This document shows, piece after piece, positions 1-11,660 of a stretch of DNA of 64,000 nucleotides. A program made the position numbers and the translations under genes. The stretch is from Pseudisothecium myosuroides. Lineage: Eukaryota; Streptophyta; Bryopsida; Hypnales; Lembophyllaceae. The notes beneath the pieces were generated by a model, which worked only from the letters and a program-made list of their open reading frames with translations, searched no databases and had not been told where the DNA came from. The stretch's first letter is position 1. Each line of letters opens with the position of its first letter. The stretch spans positions 40,143,724 to 40,207,723 of the forward strand of contig OX637287.1 of the NCBI GenBank assembly GCA_951799445.1, read 5' to 3'.

Positions 1-470
1 GAAGTGAATGTACAAGCGACGTGGAGAAGTTGCAGAGAGACAACAGTCCGCAGTTGGACGTGGCTTCGCCATAACTCCAGGTTTTTGCCTGAAGAGCACT
101 GACGACAGGCGTCTGCTCTTTTGGCAAAGGAATTGAAGTGGCAGGTTGGGAATGTAACGGAATGGACGGCCGTCAGGTTTCCATGTCACCGACGTCATGA
201 CGTCATCGATGGGCCGAAGGCGTGCGGAACGTACGTTTAGCAGAATGCCGCAGAGTTGCAGTTTGAATCAGGCGTTGCTTTTGCTTTTTTGCTTTTTTGC
301 TTTTTGCTTTTCCAACGTGGCGGCTTTTCCATGTTGTGATTGGGTGCCACATCTGACAAGCTTCATTGGCGGGTGCAGCCGGATCGGTCATGTGGCAATC
401 AAGTGCAAGATGAAGACACCTAAGGTGGAAAGACCTAAAACCATCAAAATGAGCAGTTCAACATAGTTGG
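1..470. other. GC-richer window edge with paired TGACGTCA-like sites
   Basis: This stretch is clearly richer in GC and CpG than the following 2 kb, so it may be the promoter or 5' end of a gene lying off the left edge. Around 190-209 two ACGT cores overlap as GACGTCATGACGTCAT, a typical bZIP (TGA/CRE-like) target. A pyrimidine run of TTTTGC units lies near 278-310. The open frames here (about 62-89 codons, overlapping on both strands) match nothing I recognise and I do not call a gene. Confidence 0.35.
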
Positions 471-2671
471 AGGCACCTTTTTCTAGAAAAAAATATTTTT
501 ATAGTACCTTGCACGTGTGGGTCAGATTTGTTAGGCCTCATTTGAAATCATTTCTTTTGGGTTTGAATTTGCATTCGGTTAACTCAATTTAGAATTTATT
601 AAATTTCGTTTAACACTAGTGAGACCTTTAAATTAGTACAAGAAGCACTGCTGTAAACCTTTAAATCCTTCCCACTAAACAATCAACAAAGGAGCCAAAT
701 ATATTCCTCCTTGGGATTTTGGCTTGGATATTTGACCCAGAGGTATCTCAGGCTTTAAATGGCCAGTGTGGTCCACTAACAGTAAGGCATAGTGCTTTGT
801 CACATTAAGCTTTGCCCAAATTTGGAGAATCAAATGGGAGCGTGCTATCTTAGGTCTGGTATATTTCTTTCATTATTTCTATTTCAATGAAAGAAACATC
901 ATTATTGGATGCTACCATCAACTAAGTTATTTTTGGCTCCTATCGTCTTTACTGGTGACTTGACTATCTTTTTTGTGAACTTCAATCTTACTAATTTTGA
1001 AAACTACTAGCATGAATTAATTATTTTTCATTTTTCATTTTTTTTATTATGATTATTTTCATTAATATTTTCTACACTATTCAATTATGCCACCTCATAA
1101 TTTTTGAAAATTTTGTTAGATGCCATATTTAATTATTTTTTGAATTATTTTTTAATGAAATTGATCCTAGCGTAGGGTGTTAGCAATTGAAAATCATAAA
1201 TTAAAAAACAAATAAAAAATAGAATTTTCAAATTTGACTTGTAATTTTTGTGAATTTTCAAAGTGGAAGCTCCCTAGAAGTTTGATACGTTGTGATGTAA
1301 CAAACCATGAGGCGTCCGGCGGTGTTCTTGATATAACTCAAAAGCTCTTGGCAAGGAATACTGAATGGGCTTTGTTTTGTGGCACTTGGACCTACAGTGT
1401 GAAAGTTGTTGAATTTCAAAGTTTTTAGTAATAAAAAAATTGAATTAAATTATCTTTTATTTTGAAAAAACCATAAGTTGTGCATTGCATATCCAAATGC
1501 CACAAATCAAAGTCCTTGCACTCTTTTGTGCATAGAGCTTTCTATTTGTACCATAAATGTAACCTCTCATACTATATTGTGAAAATTATTGAATTTCAAA
1601 GTTTTAATGAATTAAAAAAATTAAAAAATAATTTTTACTTTTTTTTTTGGTTGTGGCAATGGCACAAGGCACACTAGTGGAATTGAAATACAATAATTTC
1701 AATGGTGAGTTTGATCTAGCAAAAGATAGTCTTAACCTTGTGAAATTTTAATTTTTTGATAAATTGTAAAAATTTAATTCACAAATAAATCCCACAAATT
1801 ATCTTTTCGAAAAGATGCTCCAATTGCCCAAAAAACAAGATTGTTTATAACTTTCACATCACTAAATTTTTTGACATTTGACTATTTGGGTCCTCGGTAT
1901 AAATTATTCAATTATTTTGTAGTATACTCTACACTCAAGAGTTTGTTTATAAAAAAAATGTAAAACTAAAAAACATAACCTTCCAGGAGAGATTGAAGGA
2001 CAAAAATACCACACCTTCCCATTGGAATTTAAATGGCCTCACTATTTCCTTTGAACTTGTAACTATATTGAAGATTATGGTTTCATGAATGCAAATTATA
2101 ACCTTTAAGAGTTTAACCAACCATCTATGATCCGTGTGATATTAGACAAGGGTGAAAAGTTATTGCCTTGGTTCAAACACTTTCAAGCCTTCAATTTGAA
2201 TTTGAAACCTTAATTTTCTAAATTTGTGAATTTTATAATTTTTTTTTCATGTGAATTACCTTGAGAATGAAAATTAAGCTTTGAATTGGTAAGTCTATAG
2301 AACTCTTTCTATACAAAATTGTGCATAAATTCCTAGGGCTAGGATAGGATTTGCTACAAAAATAGAGAAGGCAATCTTTTCCAAGGAAGGTCACCACATG
2401 CTTGTGAAATAATCAAATTAATTAAAATATTCTTCTAAAGAATAAAGATTTCAATAGAAATATCTCAAATCCAATTTTGAAATCATTTCTAAGGAATTCT
2501 AATTATTTCATAAAGATAATTTAATTTGTGGCCATAGAGCTTCAATATATATTACAGAAGTCATATGACTTCGATATATAATAGAGAGGTGATATGACTT
2601 CTCTAAAACCAACTTCTATGCTAAAAATGATCCAATTTCAAACTAACAGGTGCATTATTCATTTATAATTA
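471..2671. other. AT-rich spacer, no gene seen
   Basis: Very AT-rich with no convincing coding region. One diverged direct repeat is visible: the motif TTGAATTTCAAAGTTTT preceded by TGTGAAA and followed by an A-rich tract occurs near 1399-1445 and again near 1577-1627, about 178 bp apart. It looks like decayed dispersed repeat. Confidence 0.5.
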
Positions 2672-2673
2672 TA

Positions 2674-3093
2674 CTACCTCTGTTTTTGAAACATTAGAGA
2701 AAATCTGGGCCCTCCGGAGGGTTGCAGAGCAGCCCTCCGAGGGACTCTAAAATTTACTTTTTTTTTCCAAAAAAAATAGTTTTTCCCCTATTTCCGCGCA
2801 GCAGTTTTTGCTGCGACAGTGGCACAAGAAACGAAAACTACGAATTAAAAAAAAAAAATTAAATAAAATAAATAAATAAATAAATCTTAAAAAAATTAAA
2901 AAAAAAAAAAAAAGTCGCAAAAGCTGACTGCTACGGGGAGCAGTCAGCTTGGTGTGACAGACCAAGCTTTTAATAGCTTGGTTTGTCACATTCTAGCAGC
3001 CCTCTAAAGGGTTCAGTTTTTCTCTAATGAAAGACCCATGTTTCCTTTGTAAAATACAAAAGAAACACAGGGCTCTTTCAGAAATAGAGGGAG
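2674..3093. mobile_element. Stowaway-like MITE, interrupted by another MITE
   Basis: The ends are inverted repeats flanked by TA: the left arm begins CTACCTCTGTTTTTGAAA and the right arm, read on the minus strand, begins CTCCCTCTATTTCTGAAAG. This matches the Stowaway (Tc1/mariner-related) consensus of TA target plus CTCCCTC. Without the insertion it would be only about 80 bp, a near-perfect hairpin. It is split at its left arm by the CATTAG element at 2692-3029, so it is the older of the two. Confidence 0.75.
2692..3029. mobile_element. CATTAG-family TIR element (copy 1, 338 bp)
   Basis: The ends are inverted repeats: CATTAGAGAAAATCTGGGCC on the left and, on the other strand, CATTAGAGAAAAACTGAACC. 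The interior holds a CCCTCCGGAGGG palindrome, A/T homopolymers and a hairpin-like stretch at about 2925-2990 (GCTGACTGC... and AAGCTTGGT/ACCAAGCTT). It has no coding capacity. It sits inside a Stowaway-like MITE. Flanks read ...GAAA and AAAG..., compatible with a 3-bp AAA duplication, but the A run makes this ambiguous. Confidence 0.75.
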
Positions 3094-3163
3094 TAGTAAT
3101 CTTGAAAGTCATAAAGTAACCATTGTTTGGTCTCATCGTCCTTCTAAAGGTTCATAAATTCAA

Positions 3164-3392
3164 ATTAACCCTTAAACGCCAAGCTGGTGACTGTGGAAAC
3201 CTTTTTCATAGTATGCAACATCATCTACTTTGAAAAAAACAAAAGTACTCATTGGAGGTCAAACTACTTTGCAAGATCTCTTCTTTTTGCACAAAATTCT
3301 AAGGATGAACAATTGCACTTCTGTCTTGCATAGAAAGATATTTTGTCATCGATTAGACAAGAAATGTCCTAGGTGTCGTTTAAGGGTTAACC
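3164..3392. repeat. Dispersed repeat with TTAACCCTTAAACG termini (copy near 5' edge)
   Basis: The left end TTAACCCTTAAACGCC is matched in inverted orientation at 3373-3392 (GTCGTTTAAGGGTTAACC), so this is a TIR element of about 230 bp. The interior is clearly similar to 63186-63415 at the other end of the window, including the stretches AGGTCAAACT, GCACAAAATTCTAAGGATGA and TGCACTTNTGT. It is non-autonomous with no transposase. Confidence 0.65.
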
Positions 3393-3944
3393 ATATAAGG
3401 ACAATGCAATTTAAATGTGGTTAGGGGATGATGTTCTTTTAGAAGTGAAGATTGGTCCAAAAATCATATCATTTTGATAAAGTTCCTTGGTAATAGGTCT
3501 CATCTTTTTAGAATAAAAACTTTCTTGCTCAATGGGCTCCCCCTTCACCAATTGTGTTGGATGGATTTTATGGAAAGAATTTTCCATCCATTTTGAGACA
3601 AGGTAAGAGACACTATTTTTGTCATAATTCAAAAGCCACCCTATTTTTACCATTAAGTATCAATAGCAGAAGGCACAAATAAGGACTCTAACTTTATCTT
3701 AAATGCACAAGTCTATCCCTTTTCTTTTTTTGGTTCCTAATATGTTGGTAAAAGTAACTCCTGCATCCTGCTTGTTTACCAAGAATCTAAGGTAACACCT
3801 AATATTGACCAAATAAGCAACTCAACTTGTTTTTTTATGATTATATTGAAAAAGTTTTTGTGGAGTTTCTTGGGTAGTCAACAGGGGATTCTAGATTCTT
3901 TTAGGATGCCTTTTTTAGACACCAAACTGTTGAAAATATGTTGT

Positions 3945-4813
3945 TTTTAACCCTTTAAGGTCCGTGCATCCAAAAAGTGGATGCGCCTTGGTCAACTCTA
4001 ATTGTAACTTTCAAAATATCCATTTTTGGTATGTCTTTTAAACTAAGAAAATGAAGCTTGTCAAGTTTTGTTTCTACTCGATTTGAAATTTTTGAAGAAT
4101 GTCAAAAATTGAAAGAGTTATTGCAATTCAAAGCTCCAAGTGTTAAAACCCAAATAATATAGAATGGTGTGTTTTTCATTCATATTTTCTATTCTTAAAA
4201 TGTATTTTAACTTCAGATTACAAAATTATGTTTCTCATTCTACTCTTCATTTATGGTAAAAATTACATATTATTTTAATATATATTCTAATTGATATAAT
4301 TTTATTTCCACCTTTAACTTAAAAAAATCACAATAATTTGATTTTTCCATCAAATTTACTGAAAAAAACATCATCTATAGAAAATGAATGTGTCTACCAA
4401 TAAAAAATATCAAAATTTTATACATCAATTAAATAAAAGGGTAAACTTGGTTTGATAGTCAAATTTGACTTCAAGGTCTTTGTTGTGGCTGTTTTGGGTG
4501 TAAAAAATAAAATAACCAATTGAAAAATTTTCACGCTAATCTCCAATGCTACCTATACCTCTTGAGAAAATTTCAAGTAATTTGGATTTCTTTTGCTATT
4601 TTAACTTATTTATGTTCAATTTTTGCAAGAAAATTGATAACAATTACAATTTTTCATAAAACAAATTGAAATTTTTCTCAATAATACACCATTCATAGTT
4701 TCAAGTACTAAAAATAAAAAATTGTTGTTTGAACACAATTTAAAAGGCAAAATTTAGCTCAAACATGATGTTTGACCATTTCACAATGGATCAAGTCCTT
4801 TAGGGGTTAAAAC
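3945..4813. repeat. Inverted-terminus element, GTTTTTAACCC ends
   Basis: The left terminus GTTTTTAACCCTTTAAGG and right terminus CCTTTAGGGGTTAAAAC are imperfect inverted repeats bounding about 870 bp of AT-rich DNA. The interior resembles non-coding internal repeat found elsewhere in the window (phrases like AAAATTTCAAG...TTGGATTT). It probably belongs to the same broad group as 3164-3392 and 61913-62962. No coding capacity is visible. Confidence 0.45.
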
Positions 4814-5129
4814 TGATCCTAGACTCTATGAATAATGGGAGTACATCTTAGGAAAGAATTTGTTGGGTTGGTTTTAGAAAGGGGTCGAAATTAGGGTGTA
4901 AAACTTTACCTTACTCAAAGCTGGTGCGGTGTTCAAGATAAAAAAGAAAAAGAAAAGCTGGTGCAGTTTTTGAAGAGTTAAGCTGAGTGCCCTTTGCAGC
5001 TTCAACTAACGTTAACTTTGATGTTTCATGTGTAACAGCGTTTGCCAATGCTTTATGCTTTATAAACCTTGGAACAAGGAGCCCGGTCCTACATGAGCAC
5101 AGGCGGGACGAGTCTGTTCTACGTTTTTG

Positions 5130-5740
5130 TAGAATGTGAATGTTTTGGAGGCTTTCAGATCTGCTATATCAGTAAAATTTCTCGAATCATGCACCTCGTT
5201 GTTTGTGCAAAGGTCGACTTCAATCTTCTTAGCTTCAGTTTTTGTATCAGATGATTTTCCTCTCTGAATTGAACTGAAGTTCTTAACTTGCGGATGACTG
5301 CATGCATGCCCGCGTCTCTGTATCAATCCTACCTAATGACAAGCAGTTCCAGGAATAAATTGTTTAGTACGGATGCTAACGTCTGAGGTTTGGAACATAT
5401 ATCTTGATCAAAGTGGGGTTTGGTTGCCTTCACTTTGTCTAGATTCAAACTTTGGTTTGGACGGGATGGAATTGGTGCAATCCAGAATGGGGCAGAGCTA
5501 GTTGCTTCTTGACTTGAATTAATGAGAAAATGGCGTACTGCTCACTGGACTTTGCAGATCACCCAACCGACTGCTTTGTTCAGGTACTTTGAAATCTTCA
5601 AAGCCCCATCATGTTCTTGAATGATGTGTTTTTATTCAGTTAATATGCATTTGAATCCCAGTCTTTTACCCTCCCATCTTTGGTGTGTTTCAGGTGCTAA
5701 AGCTACCGGCAGCAAAGAGTGAAAAGATTGATATGATTAT
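5130..5740 (+). repeat. Upstream copy of a diverged ~600-bp duplication
   Basis: This block aligns in order with about 6800-7400. Shared landmarks include TTGGAGGCTTTCAG, AGAATCATG-type and TCAATCCTAC motifs, GTCTGAGGTTTG, TTTGGTTGCCTTCA, GGGATGGAAT, GCTCACTGGAC, CTTTG(C/T)TCAGGTA and TATGCATT(T/C)GAATCCCA. In both copies a GT donor follows TCAG (5585 and 7255), so a first exon and intron were duplicated. The downstream copy now lies in front of the F-box coding region. Confidence 0.65.
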
Positions 5741-6380
5741 CGTCAAGGCCTAGCTCATTTACGAGGATTCTGCTTCTGACGCACTTCCAAAGAGCCAGCA
5801 TAGCCCAGATATCGAGATTTTGCTGTACTGGTTGCCGTGAGGACCATCGCTTTCCAAAGTTAGCAATGACGATACTGATTAAGCGTACCAGTGTGTGGGA
5901 GACTGGGAGCAGAACTTTGTTCCTGAGATAATATTAGAGAAGAGGTTGGAAATTTTGCAAGTGGGGGCTACAAACTGGAAGTCTGGAATCCGAAACTAGA
6001 AACTTTCATGAGTCCCATCAAACTTGTTTTGGACTTGAACTCAAGACTTCATCGCTAACCAATCGAAAACGTTCGAGTTTAATGATAAGGATGAAGTTAA
6101 GATGTTTGAATGTGAAGGGATTGATCTTCAAACTACGGTTTGCTATCTGCTTTCTGGTGGTAAGTTATCTGAAGCATTGTTTTTAGCATAGGTTGCTTCA
6201 CTGTCATTGTGTGCTTTCTGTTGTCTTTCAGGATTCAAACGAAGTTGTTGGTTCGAAATGTTGCTGGAGCCTGTTGTGGGTAGTCTTATTAGGAGTGTCT
6301 TTGTTTGCTACTATGTATTTGGTTTGTACTTTAGTTTCTCTCTGGATATATAATTATGCTGGGTGCTTTAGCCCCTAAGT
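5530..6380 (+). pseudogene. Degenerate gene-like segment, family not recognised
   Basis: ATG at 5530 opens a short exon (MAYCSLDFADHPTDCFVQ) ending at a GT donor at 5585. A plausible acceptor before 5695 continues the frame as VLKLPAAKSEKIDMIIVKA and then hits a stop. Further coding-like sequence continues with stops to about 5990 and perhaps 6360. The composition is GC-richer than the spacer. I do not recognise the family. The decayed frame beside a duplicated 5' region suggests the remnant of an older gene whose leader was copied to the F-box locus, but this is inference. Confidence 0.35.
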
Positions 6381-6799
6381 TCTCAAGTTGAAATAGAGAG
6401 GTTACCTTGAAAGCTGAAAGTTAGGTGGTATTAACTTAGCTGGAATAATTGAGTTCTGAATGATGTACCCAAAAATTATCAGTTTATAAGCAGAAGTGAG
6501 TGCACATCATAGCGGGTTCACAACCCATCATGATGAAGGGAGGTGATGTGAGGTCTTGCCTCACAAGCTTTAAAAATGAGTCTTTTGGGCTATCCAGGTG
6601 GCATGTGGAGAGTGAACTGAACCTTCAAGCAAACCTTCCTGCGTCTTCTTGTGCATTTTCACAGTTATAAAGTTTCATTGATGTTTTTGTGTCTACCGTG
6701 AAGGTTCGCTTCCTAAGCATCCATGGAACTGCTGGTAGCCTGTTCCTTCGATCATGAGGATCTAATTTAGTAGTATCGAGTTTTGTAAGAAGGATTCTC

Positions 6800-7400
6800 A
6801 GCCATTGGAAGTGAGAATGTAAACGGTTGGAGGCTTCCAGGTATGCTTGCAGTCCTTTAGAATCATGTATCTGATTGTGAAACTTTCTTCTTTGATTTGC
6901 TTCATTTGTTGATGTACCTAAAGATTTCTTCTGGATTAAAGAGCTTGACTAAAGAGTGTGATTGAGTCTCTCAATCCTACATAGAGATATCTTAAATGAA
7001 CAGGATGCAAGTAGGTGTGAGGTAGAGTGTGTAACAGTGTCTGAGGTTTGATACATCTTAGTCGCATGTGTATTTGGTTGCCTTCATCCTTTGAAGCTTG
7101 CGTGTGGGCGGGATGGAATGAGATCAGACTGCAACGGTGGTGAAGGAACTTCTTAACGTGTCACTGAAAAAATGTGGACTTGGTGTAGAGCTCACTGGAC
7201 ATCAATCAACCTTGTGCAGAGCAGTGAGAGCGCAGAGTTGCCTACTTTGCTCAGGTAATTCAATTCAAAGCCCCATGTTCACGGTTTACTGTAAAATTAC
7301 TAGTATGCATTCGAATCCCAATCTTATTGTTTTCTTGCAAAATCAGAACTGGAAATGGCGATGGAGCAAGGTCTGCAGAGTGGCGTTTGAGAAACTAAGT
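6800..7400 (+). repeat. Downstream copy of the duplication; probable F-box 5' leader with intron
   Basis: This is the partner of 5130-5740. It contains the probable 5' UTR of the F-box gene: a donor at TTGCTCAG/GTAATT (intron from 7255) and a good pyrimidine-rich acceptor TCCTTTCCTCTAG ending at 7440. The start codon follows at 7494. The coding-like first exon of the upstream copy has decayed here, with several small differences that destroy its frame. Confidence 0.5.
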
Positions 7401-7493
7401 CCTTTCTAGCTCAGCAACAACTTGACCGTCCTTTCCTCTAGTGTTTACCATCCACATCACCTGAGAGGGTTACTGCAGACGAGGTCACGCAAG

Positions 7494-8567
7494 ATGTTGA
7501 AAAAGAACAAAGAAAAACGCGAATCTAGTGACAAACACGGCGGTCAGGCCATCAACTCGGTCCTGGAATATTCTACCGTTCCTCGTAACGATGCCATGGA
7601 GTTTGAAGTGGTGGTGACGATGGACCACGAGGGGAGCAGTGCTGGCATGAACGATGATGGCGATCAAACCGATTTTCGTCAAGTAGCATGGCTCTTGCGA
7701 GCGAAGCTGAATGCCTTGGTAGATGGTGATCAGGGAGAACCTCCCGATTTGGAGTTACGAAGCTTACTCAACCTGGTTACCTCACGCAAGATCATTTCAG
7801 TGGATCCAGAGGTGCTGAATCCTATTCTTCGGAGAACTCTTCCCAAGGAGTTGTTGCTTCTTGTTTTGGCACGTCTGCCAGTGCCTGATATCATTCGCCT
7901 ACGCAGTCTCTCGAGGGAATGGAAAAGAGACATGGCTACTGTGAATTCAGATATCAACCGAGCCTGTGATGAAGCTAGTACCAGTATGGTTGCACTGATT
8001 ACAAGCTCAAACTCAAGCTCAAGTGCTGAAGATTTTAGAGGTAACTTCTTCGTGACAATATGTGATTTGAGCAAGCACAAATCGCAATATTCCTATACTT
8101 TGCACATGAGGAATCCCTTGAGTTTTGGAAATGTGTGGGAGACGATGGGTGCAATCGACGGTGGATTGGTGTGTTTTGTCTCCACATGGAACCCCAAAGA
8201 AGTCAATCCCCTGTGCATTGTCGTAATGAATCTCTTGACACAAGATCGGCATGAACTCCCCCCTTTGCATTACTTCTATTATATCCCGCCGACAATTGTG
8301 CACATCAAAGTGGACTCCGAAACAAAGTGCTATAAGGTGGTGGTTGTAGGCAAACACATCAAAGGCCGTCCCACAATAGAAACATATGATTCTAGTATCA
8401 AGAAATGGACCAGAGCAGCACCTCCATGTGTTTCCATTTTTGGTCTTGCTTACAGATGGGACCATAGCAGGGTTTACACATGCACAAGCTTATTAAACAC
8501 TCTAAGTGTGTATGACTTTGCTGAAAGACAACTAAAGAGTTGTGATGATCCTTCCGAAGGAGCATGA
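7494..8567 (+). CDS. F-box protein (F-box/kelch-like), truncated by in-frame TGA
   Basis: This is probably the substrate-recognition subunit of an SCF ubiquitin ligase: the F-box binds SKP1 and the C-terminal region selects the target. ATG 7494 is the first in-frame methionine after the likely 5' UTR acceptor at 7440. The acidic N-terminal region is followed by an F-box at about residues 112-148 (LPKELLLLVLARLPVPDII, then RLRSLSREWK). A beta-propeller-like region with FBA/kelch-type phrases follows (GLVCF, WTRAAPP, VYDFAERQL). The open frame has no intron. A TGA at 8565 stops it after 357 codons, but the same frame resumes at once for another 122 codons with matching propeller character. As read, the protein keeps the F-box and loses about a quarter of its target-binding domain. 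It could be a young pseudogene, a functional short form, or a sequencing error. Confidence 0.75.
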   Translation: MLKKNKEKRESSDKHGGQAINSVLEYSTVPRNDAMEFEVVVTMDHEGSSAGMNDDGDQTDFRQVAWLLRAKLNALVDGDQGEPPDLELRSLLNLVTSRKIISVDPEVLNPILRRTLPKELLLLVLARLPVPDIIRLRSLSREWKRDMATVNSDINRACDEASTSMVALITSSNSSSSAEDFRGNFFVTICDLSKHKSQYSYTLHMRNPLSFGNVWETMGAIDGGLVCFVSTWNPKEVNPLCIVVMNLLTQDRHELPPLHYFYYIPPTIVHIKVDSETKCYKVVVVGKHIKGRPTIETYDSSIKKWTRAAPPCVSIFGLAYRWDHSRVYTCTSLLNTLSVYDFAERQLKSCDDPSEGA

Positions 8568-8936
8568 GTGATTACGTATACGTATCATCAGGACTGTAAG
8601 TTTGTATTGCACAAGACCACATCCAATGGTGAAATGTTACAGGCAGAAGGTCACCGCATCACCAAGTATCGTGTTCAAAATAATGCCAAGGATTGGGTAC
8701 AAGAGAGTTCATACTTGTGCTCTCCTCTTGAAGACCTTCTGGAGAGGGGCTGGTACTGGATGTGGGCCCTAAAAGCATGTGAAGGCTTTTTGATGGTGTT
8801 TCCATACGGCAACCACCGTCCGCATTTTTGGTTTTTGGACTTGTCTACAGGAGAGTGGAGTAGCCTTCCAAGTTGCTCTGAGGCGCATCGTAGTGGAACT
8901 TTCATGAGCCAGGCTTCTTGGAATATTGTACCATAG
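8568..8936 (+). pseudogene. C-terminal remainder of the F-box gene after in-frame TGA
   Basis: This stretch is in the same frame as 7494-8567 and open from the base after the TGA to a TAG at 8934. It has no ATG of its own at the start. The translation carries a typical F-box-associated propeller repeat (WYWMWALKACEGFLMVFPYG, then FWFLDLSTGEWSSLPS). The frame has no other lesion, so the TGA is the only break separating the two parts of a gene of about 480 codons. Confidence 0.7.
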
Positions 8937-10787
8937 TAGAGTGTGTATGTTCAGATGCACATTGAAGTAAGCTGGTACTCCTAGTTCATCTTCATCTTAG
9001 ATATAGTGTATAGAGCCTAGTGTAGTGATGTGACTTTGATAGTGTACACTTGTGTCTGTACTCTGTAAGTTCTATTTTCTCTTTTTGTAGCTAGAGAATG
9101 CAAGTGCAGAGTTGTTGAGGATGATGAATTTTCCTTCTTCTACCCAATGAGTGTTGCAGTCGAGTTAGGACATACGACTTTAAGGCTTTATTTAAATCCC
9201 TCTACATCTCCATGTACTCCCGCTCATGGCTTCTTTGACAGAAGGTTTTAGTGACTACACATGTGATCAACACTTTGAAACATTTGATCATTCTTCCATA
9301 CTCAGCCTGAAAGTGACTTGTAAAGATGAATTTGAATCCCATTTAAATCTCTATCAAGACTGTGAATTTCAATTCTTTTATCCCTAAGACCTTGATACTT
9401 TAGGGATAAAAGGTAGTCTGGAAGTTGTAAAGTAATCAACTTAAATTCAATAATATTCAATAATTTCGTGATCAATTTTAAACAAAAGTTATCAAAGGTG
9501 ATCCATAGATCATATCCATATGATTAGATCTATTATTAGACAAACTAGAATTTTTTTGAATAAACTTTGAAACAAAAATTTGAAAAATTCTTTTAAAATT
9601 GATTGTGGGTTGAATATTTGTAATTTCCACAACTAATTTTTTCCTTTGAATTTAAACTATTAGGTTTTACTTACGGTGATTTTTTATAAAAAAAATTTAA
9701 CTTATTTATTCAACTCATTTTTGAAGGCTCATTTTTTGAACTAGAAAACTAACCATGTAAGGTGAAATATACTTATACCTTTTGTACCATCATATATTTA
9801 CAATAAAAAATGGTAAAATTCTGTGTTGTATAAATATTAAAGAATTATTACAAGAATCTACAGACATTGAGATGGATGAAAAAATTAACATCTATTTATT
9901 TGGGACATGTTTGTGATCATCCAATGTTCCAAATTTCAACATCGAATCCATACAAGGTAGATTACAAATCAATGTCTCCCTACATAATTGTTTTTACAAT
10001 AATTTATTGTTTTGAACAATTGTGATTGTACAATAATAAATTCATTTATAGTATATAAAGTGATTACTACAAGTGAGGGACTTCTAGAAGGAATTCAAAG
10101 TCCAATCCCGGTAATCGACTTGTATAACATCATCTAAATGCATTTAGATAAGCATTTAAGCATTGTCCCCATCATTAATTTGCCTTATTGGAAGTCGAAA
10201 AAGTCTTCTAGAGGTGTATTATTTTTGTACAGTTATTAGGATTGCATCATGATAATGAGCATTAAGTGCATTTTGACAAAGATTTCAGTCTTGAAGTAGG
10301 TTTCAAATCCAAAACTACTAATTTGAGTTCAAATAATATATTCTATTTTAAGATACATTTGTTTAATATTCATATTATGTATGAGATTAATTTATAATGA
10401 CCTTAGGGATCTTGGATGAAACTCATATGCCATAAAAATTATATCATTTATAATTTTTTTTCCATCAATAGAGATTATGTTTTACATCGTGAACATAGTC
10501 AATTTTTTTTTAAAGTCGTAAATGTTATTCAAATCAATTCCAAGCCCTTCACTTTGAAAATTCACCAAAAACATAATGTGAATTTTTATAATGTGAATAT
10601 TTTATGATTGTCTAAAATTTCATCCATCATTTTTAGTATAAAAATTCCAAATATTTGATCATAAAAATATCATTACTTTTTCCTAATAGAATCTTTTTAA
10701 CACTCTAATAATCTTTGTAAATTTTGTATTCATTTTTTCATAAAACAAAACTTAATAATGACAATTTCAATGTATACTACACCTATG
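8937..10787. other. 3' flank of F-box gene and AT-rich spacer
   Basis: The first about 250 bp are moderately GC-rich and probably 3' UTR. From 9400 onward the DNA is very AT-rich with no coding signal or named repeat that I can see. Confidence 0.4.
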
Positions 10788-11526
10788 GGTCGTTGCAAGA
10801 AACACTGTCAGTTTTTGTTCCACTTTGGCGTTTTTGGCTGGTACTCCCAGTACTATGAGTTTTTTGCATATTAATTTTTAAAAATAAAATAAAATAAGGA
10901 TAATTAGTATAATACTATAAATAGCATATCACCAAAATTTCAGACCTAAAAAAAATCTGAGTCAAAAGTTATTCACAAAAGAAAAAAGCTGAAAATTTGA
11001 AGAAAATACATACTCTGACGTTTTAATTTGTAAAAAATAGGAAAAAACATTTTCAAAGAAACAAAAAATATAACATTTGGGAAGACTTCATGATGAAGAG
11101 ATTTGAATAAAAAAATTATCTTGAAACCATCTTTATTGTTCAGAACTGCGTGCGCAAGGGAGCCTTTTTTGCAAGGACGTGGAGGACATAAAATAAATTA
11201 TTTTTTTAATTCCCCTTAGTAGAAACATGAGTTCCTACTACGCAAATAGACCATAGAAATTTCAGCTCTAAATCATTAAATTTGGGGACTCCATAGTACT
11301 CAAAACCCCTAAAACGCAAAACGTGGCATATTAGTTTAATTGATTTTTAAATATAAGATGATTTTTTTTAATTTATGAAAAATATGAGATATAAATACAC
11401 TCAAGATATACATCTCCAATAAAAATCTCAAATTCATGCGAGTCGAGCTTAAAAAGTTATTGCAAAAGAAAGATTTGAAACTCCATTTGTGACACATACC
11501 CAGTACCGGTGTTTCTTGCAATGACC
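10788..11526. mobile_element. Non-autonomous TIR element, 739 bp, 6-bp flanking repeat
   Basis: The left end GGTCGTTGCAAGAAACACTG and right end (minus strand) GGTCATTGCAAGAAACACCG match at 18 of 20 positions. The element is bracketed by CCTATG at 10782-10787 and 11527-11532, a probable target-site duplication. Sub-terminal halves repeat each other in direct orientation (GCATATTA...TTTTTAAA and AAAAGTTATT..CAAAAGAAA). There is no transposase. The superfamily is uncertain because a 6-bp duplication is not diagnostic. Confidence 0.7.
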
Positions 11527-11660
11527 CCTATGAACTATTCAAAGGCAATTCGTTTTTCTATATATGTATATAATTTAGCAAATCTATAGATTTTGCTACA
11601 TAGAAAATGTTTACCAAAAAATTCAAAATGTTTGCAAGCGTCGTTAATGGTTAAGCTAAA

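Noticed and set aside
2747..2989. 80-codon minus-strand frame rich in Phe and Leu
   Set aside because: It is a translation of A/T homopolymers inside a MITE.
6190..6380. 61-codon membrane-like frame near the decayed gene
   Set aside because: Hydrophobicity alone, with no start context or homology. It was folded into the degenerate segment entry.
8565..8567. TGA as a selenocysteine codon
   Set aside because: Land plants lack selenoprotein machinery and F-box proteins are not selenoproteins.
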